From an uncultured Spirochaetia bacterium (GTDB lineage Bacteria > Spirochaetota > UBA4802 > JAGODF01), in contig CALCJG010000281.1 in assembly GCA_937967705.1 (NCBI GenBank), positions 1 through 8,239 of the forward strand: DNA of 8,239 bases. The letters run 5' to 3'. Below the pieces are notes generated by a model. That model saw only the letters and a list, made by a program, of their open reading frames with translations, was not told where the DNA came from and made no database searches. Made by a program: the position numbers and the translations under genes. Below are positions 7,427 through 8,239 of the stretch, piece after piece. How positions within the stretch are numbered: position 1 is the stretch's first letter; each line of letters starts with the position of its first letter.

Positions 7427-7455
7427 TTTATCCGGAAGATGGCTCCATTAGTCAA
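7427..7455 (-). promoter_or_regulatory. Candidate sigma70-type promoter for the lipoprotein gene
   Basis: On the minus strand, TTGACT (7455-7450) matches the -35 consensus at five of six bases. It is followed by a 17-bp spacer and GATAAA (7432-7427), which matches the -10 consensus at four of six. Transcription would begin near 7420, giving a leader of about 58 nt before the preferred start at 7361 and almost none before the ATG at 7418. It would separate the lipoprotein gene from the transglutaminase-like gene upstream. Confidence 0.4.
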
Positions 7456-7550
7456 GAAAAATATACCCAACAGAAGTAAATACAGCCGAGTCGTTAAAGA
7501 ATTGTCCCCAGGGCGGAATAGACCCCAATATCTTGCTACAAATTCGAATA

Positions 7551-8239
7551 TCAATGGCCGTCCCTAATTAAAACGATGATTTCATTCTCTTTTTTGCTGA
7601 TAAAGCGGGTAAATTCCCTGAAATTTTGGTAATCCCTGGTACTGACCGTTTTTCCCCTGTACTTTACCATCACCGCCAGGGCAACTGTCCCCATTTTCTC
7701 ATCCAGGCTGTATTTGAATCGTGCCTCGTAATTGTCAGTGCTCAATGTGCCGTTATCCGGCATACGGTAAACTTTATATCCTTTCGGCAGATGATATATT
7801 ACCCGGTCATGGGTTTCCCTTTTATTGGCAAGCCTTAGTGGATGCTTCCTGGTTTTCAGCATTCCATAACTTCTGTACATATTGCTCGGGAAAAGAGTGG
7901 TCCGAAAAAGCAGCTGACCGTCAAGCCTCTGTGCGAAGGAGGGTATCTCAGCATCGTATTCATAGACAACAGGAGCATCAACACTTAGGCTCCTGTGAAG
8001 CAGATTTTTAATTCTGGATCCGGTGTACATGTCATTCCAGTATCTGGAAAGATTTTGCAGCATCTTCTCCCTGTTCAGGAGTCCGTATCGAGCTGATGGC
8101 GCGAAGACTCCGCCCTGTTTTATAAGCCTTCTTTTTACTGTTGCATCACCGTCTGACATCAGATAAACCTCGGTCATAACGCTTTCAAGATTGTAATCCG
8201 ACTTGCCGGTTCCTGTATTAATAAAGTTGTAGCCGCGAT
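7551..8239 (-). CDS. DUF3857/transglutaminase-like protein, C-terminal part (5' end outside window)
   Basis: The reading frame is open to the right edge, so the Met at 8177 is internal; about 228 C-terminal residues are visible. They match the C-terminal layout of proteins with a DUF3857 domain, a transglutaminase-like core and a final beta domain. Numbering from Met at 8177, there is a region after the core with MSDGDATVKRR (7-17) and GVFAPSARYGLLN (23-35), the RKHPL motif (110-114), the YHLPKGYKVYRMP segment (128-140), and a closing YQNFREFTRFI...ENEIIVL stretch (183-203). The catalytic Cys-His-Asp region, the DUF3857 domain and any signal peptide would lie beyond the window, so activity cannot be judged. 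Members are usually exported and of unknown physiological role. There is no C-terminal membrane helix. It lies about 190 bp upstream of the lipoprotein start on the same strand, with a candidate promoter between. Family call is from motif pattern, moderately sure. Confidence 0.72.
   Translation of the reverse strand, partial: RGYNFINTGTGKSDYNLESVMTEVYLMSDGDATVKRRLIKQGGVFAPSARYGLLNREKMLQNLSRYWNDMYTGSRIKNLLHRSLSVDAPVVYEYDAEIPSFAQRLDGQLLFRTTLFPSNMYRSYGMLKTRKHPLRLANKRETHDRVIYHLPKGYKVYRMPDNGTLSTDNYEARFKYSLDEKMGTVALAVMVKYRGKTVSTRDYQNFREFTRFISKKENEIIVLIRDGH

Noticed and set aside
7456..7550. Search for a terminator after the transglutaminase-like gene.
   Set aside because: I saw only short repeats such as the palindrome ATTCGAAT and no stem with a T-run, so nothing is annotated there.

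Overview
The window looks like a stretch of chromosome from a diderm (Gram-negative-type) bacterium. Several products are envelope proteins: two RND inner-membrane efflux permeases, an exported MORN-repeat protein, a probable lipoprotein and a DUF3857/transglutaminase-type protein. A spirochaete, or another diderm outside the Enterobacterales, is my guess; the relaxed lipobox and the gene mix fit, but nothing here proves it. I see no tRNA, rRNA, CRISPR array, insertion sequence, integrase or phage gene.

Layout, left half (plus strand). Positions 1-1721 hold the C-terminal half of an RND permease whose 5' end is outside the window. A complete second RND permease (1718-4822) overlaps it by an ATGA. 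Together they look like an MdtB/MdtC-type pair that would use a membrane fusion protein and an outer-membrane channel, neither of which lies in the window. After a 76-bp gap comes a secreted protein made almost entirely of nine exact 23-residue MORN repeats (4899-5621). A 118-bp gap with a perfect 10-bp hairpin lacking a U-tract follows, then a stand-alone isochorismatase-family cysteine hydrolase (5740-6387) with an intact Asp-Lys-Cys triad.

Layout, right half (minus strand). Three genes read leftward and meet the hydrolase tail to tail with 4 bp between stop codons. From upstream to downstream they are: the C-terminal part of a DUF3857/transglutaminase-like protein cut by the right edge (8239-7551); a probable lipoprotein (best start 7361, end 6822) behind a plausible sigma70-type promoter; and a small protein with two membrane helices (6838-6392) that overlaps the lipoprotein gene by 17 bp. 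By eye this half is richer in A+T than the RND genes.

Functional picture. The RND pair would export small molecules across the envelope using the proton gradient. The MORN protein and the lipoprotein/two-helix pair look like periplasmic or membrane-associated structural or interaction proteins of unknown role. The hydrolase is probably a cytoplasmic enzyme of unknown substrate. No single new system is evident. The least explained unit is the lipoprotein plus two-helix pair beside the transglutaminase-like gene.
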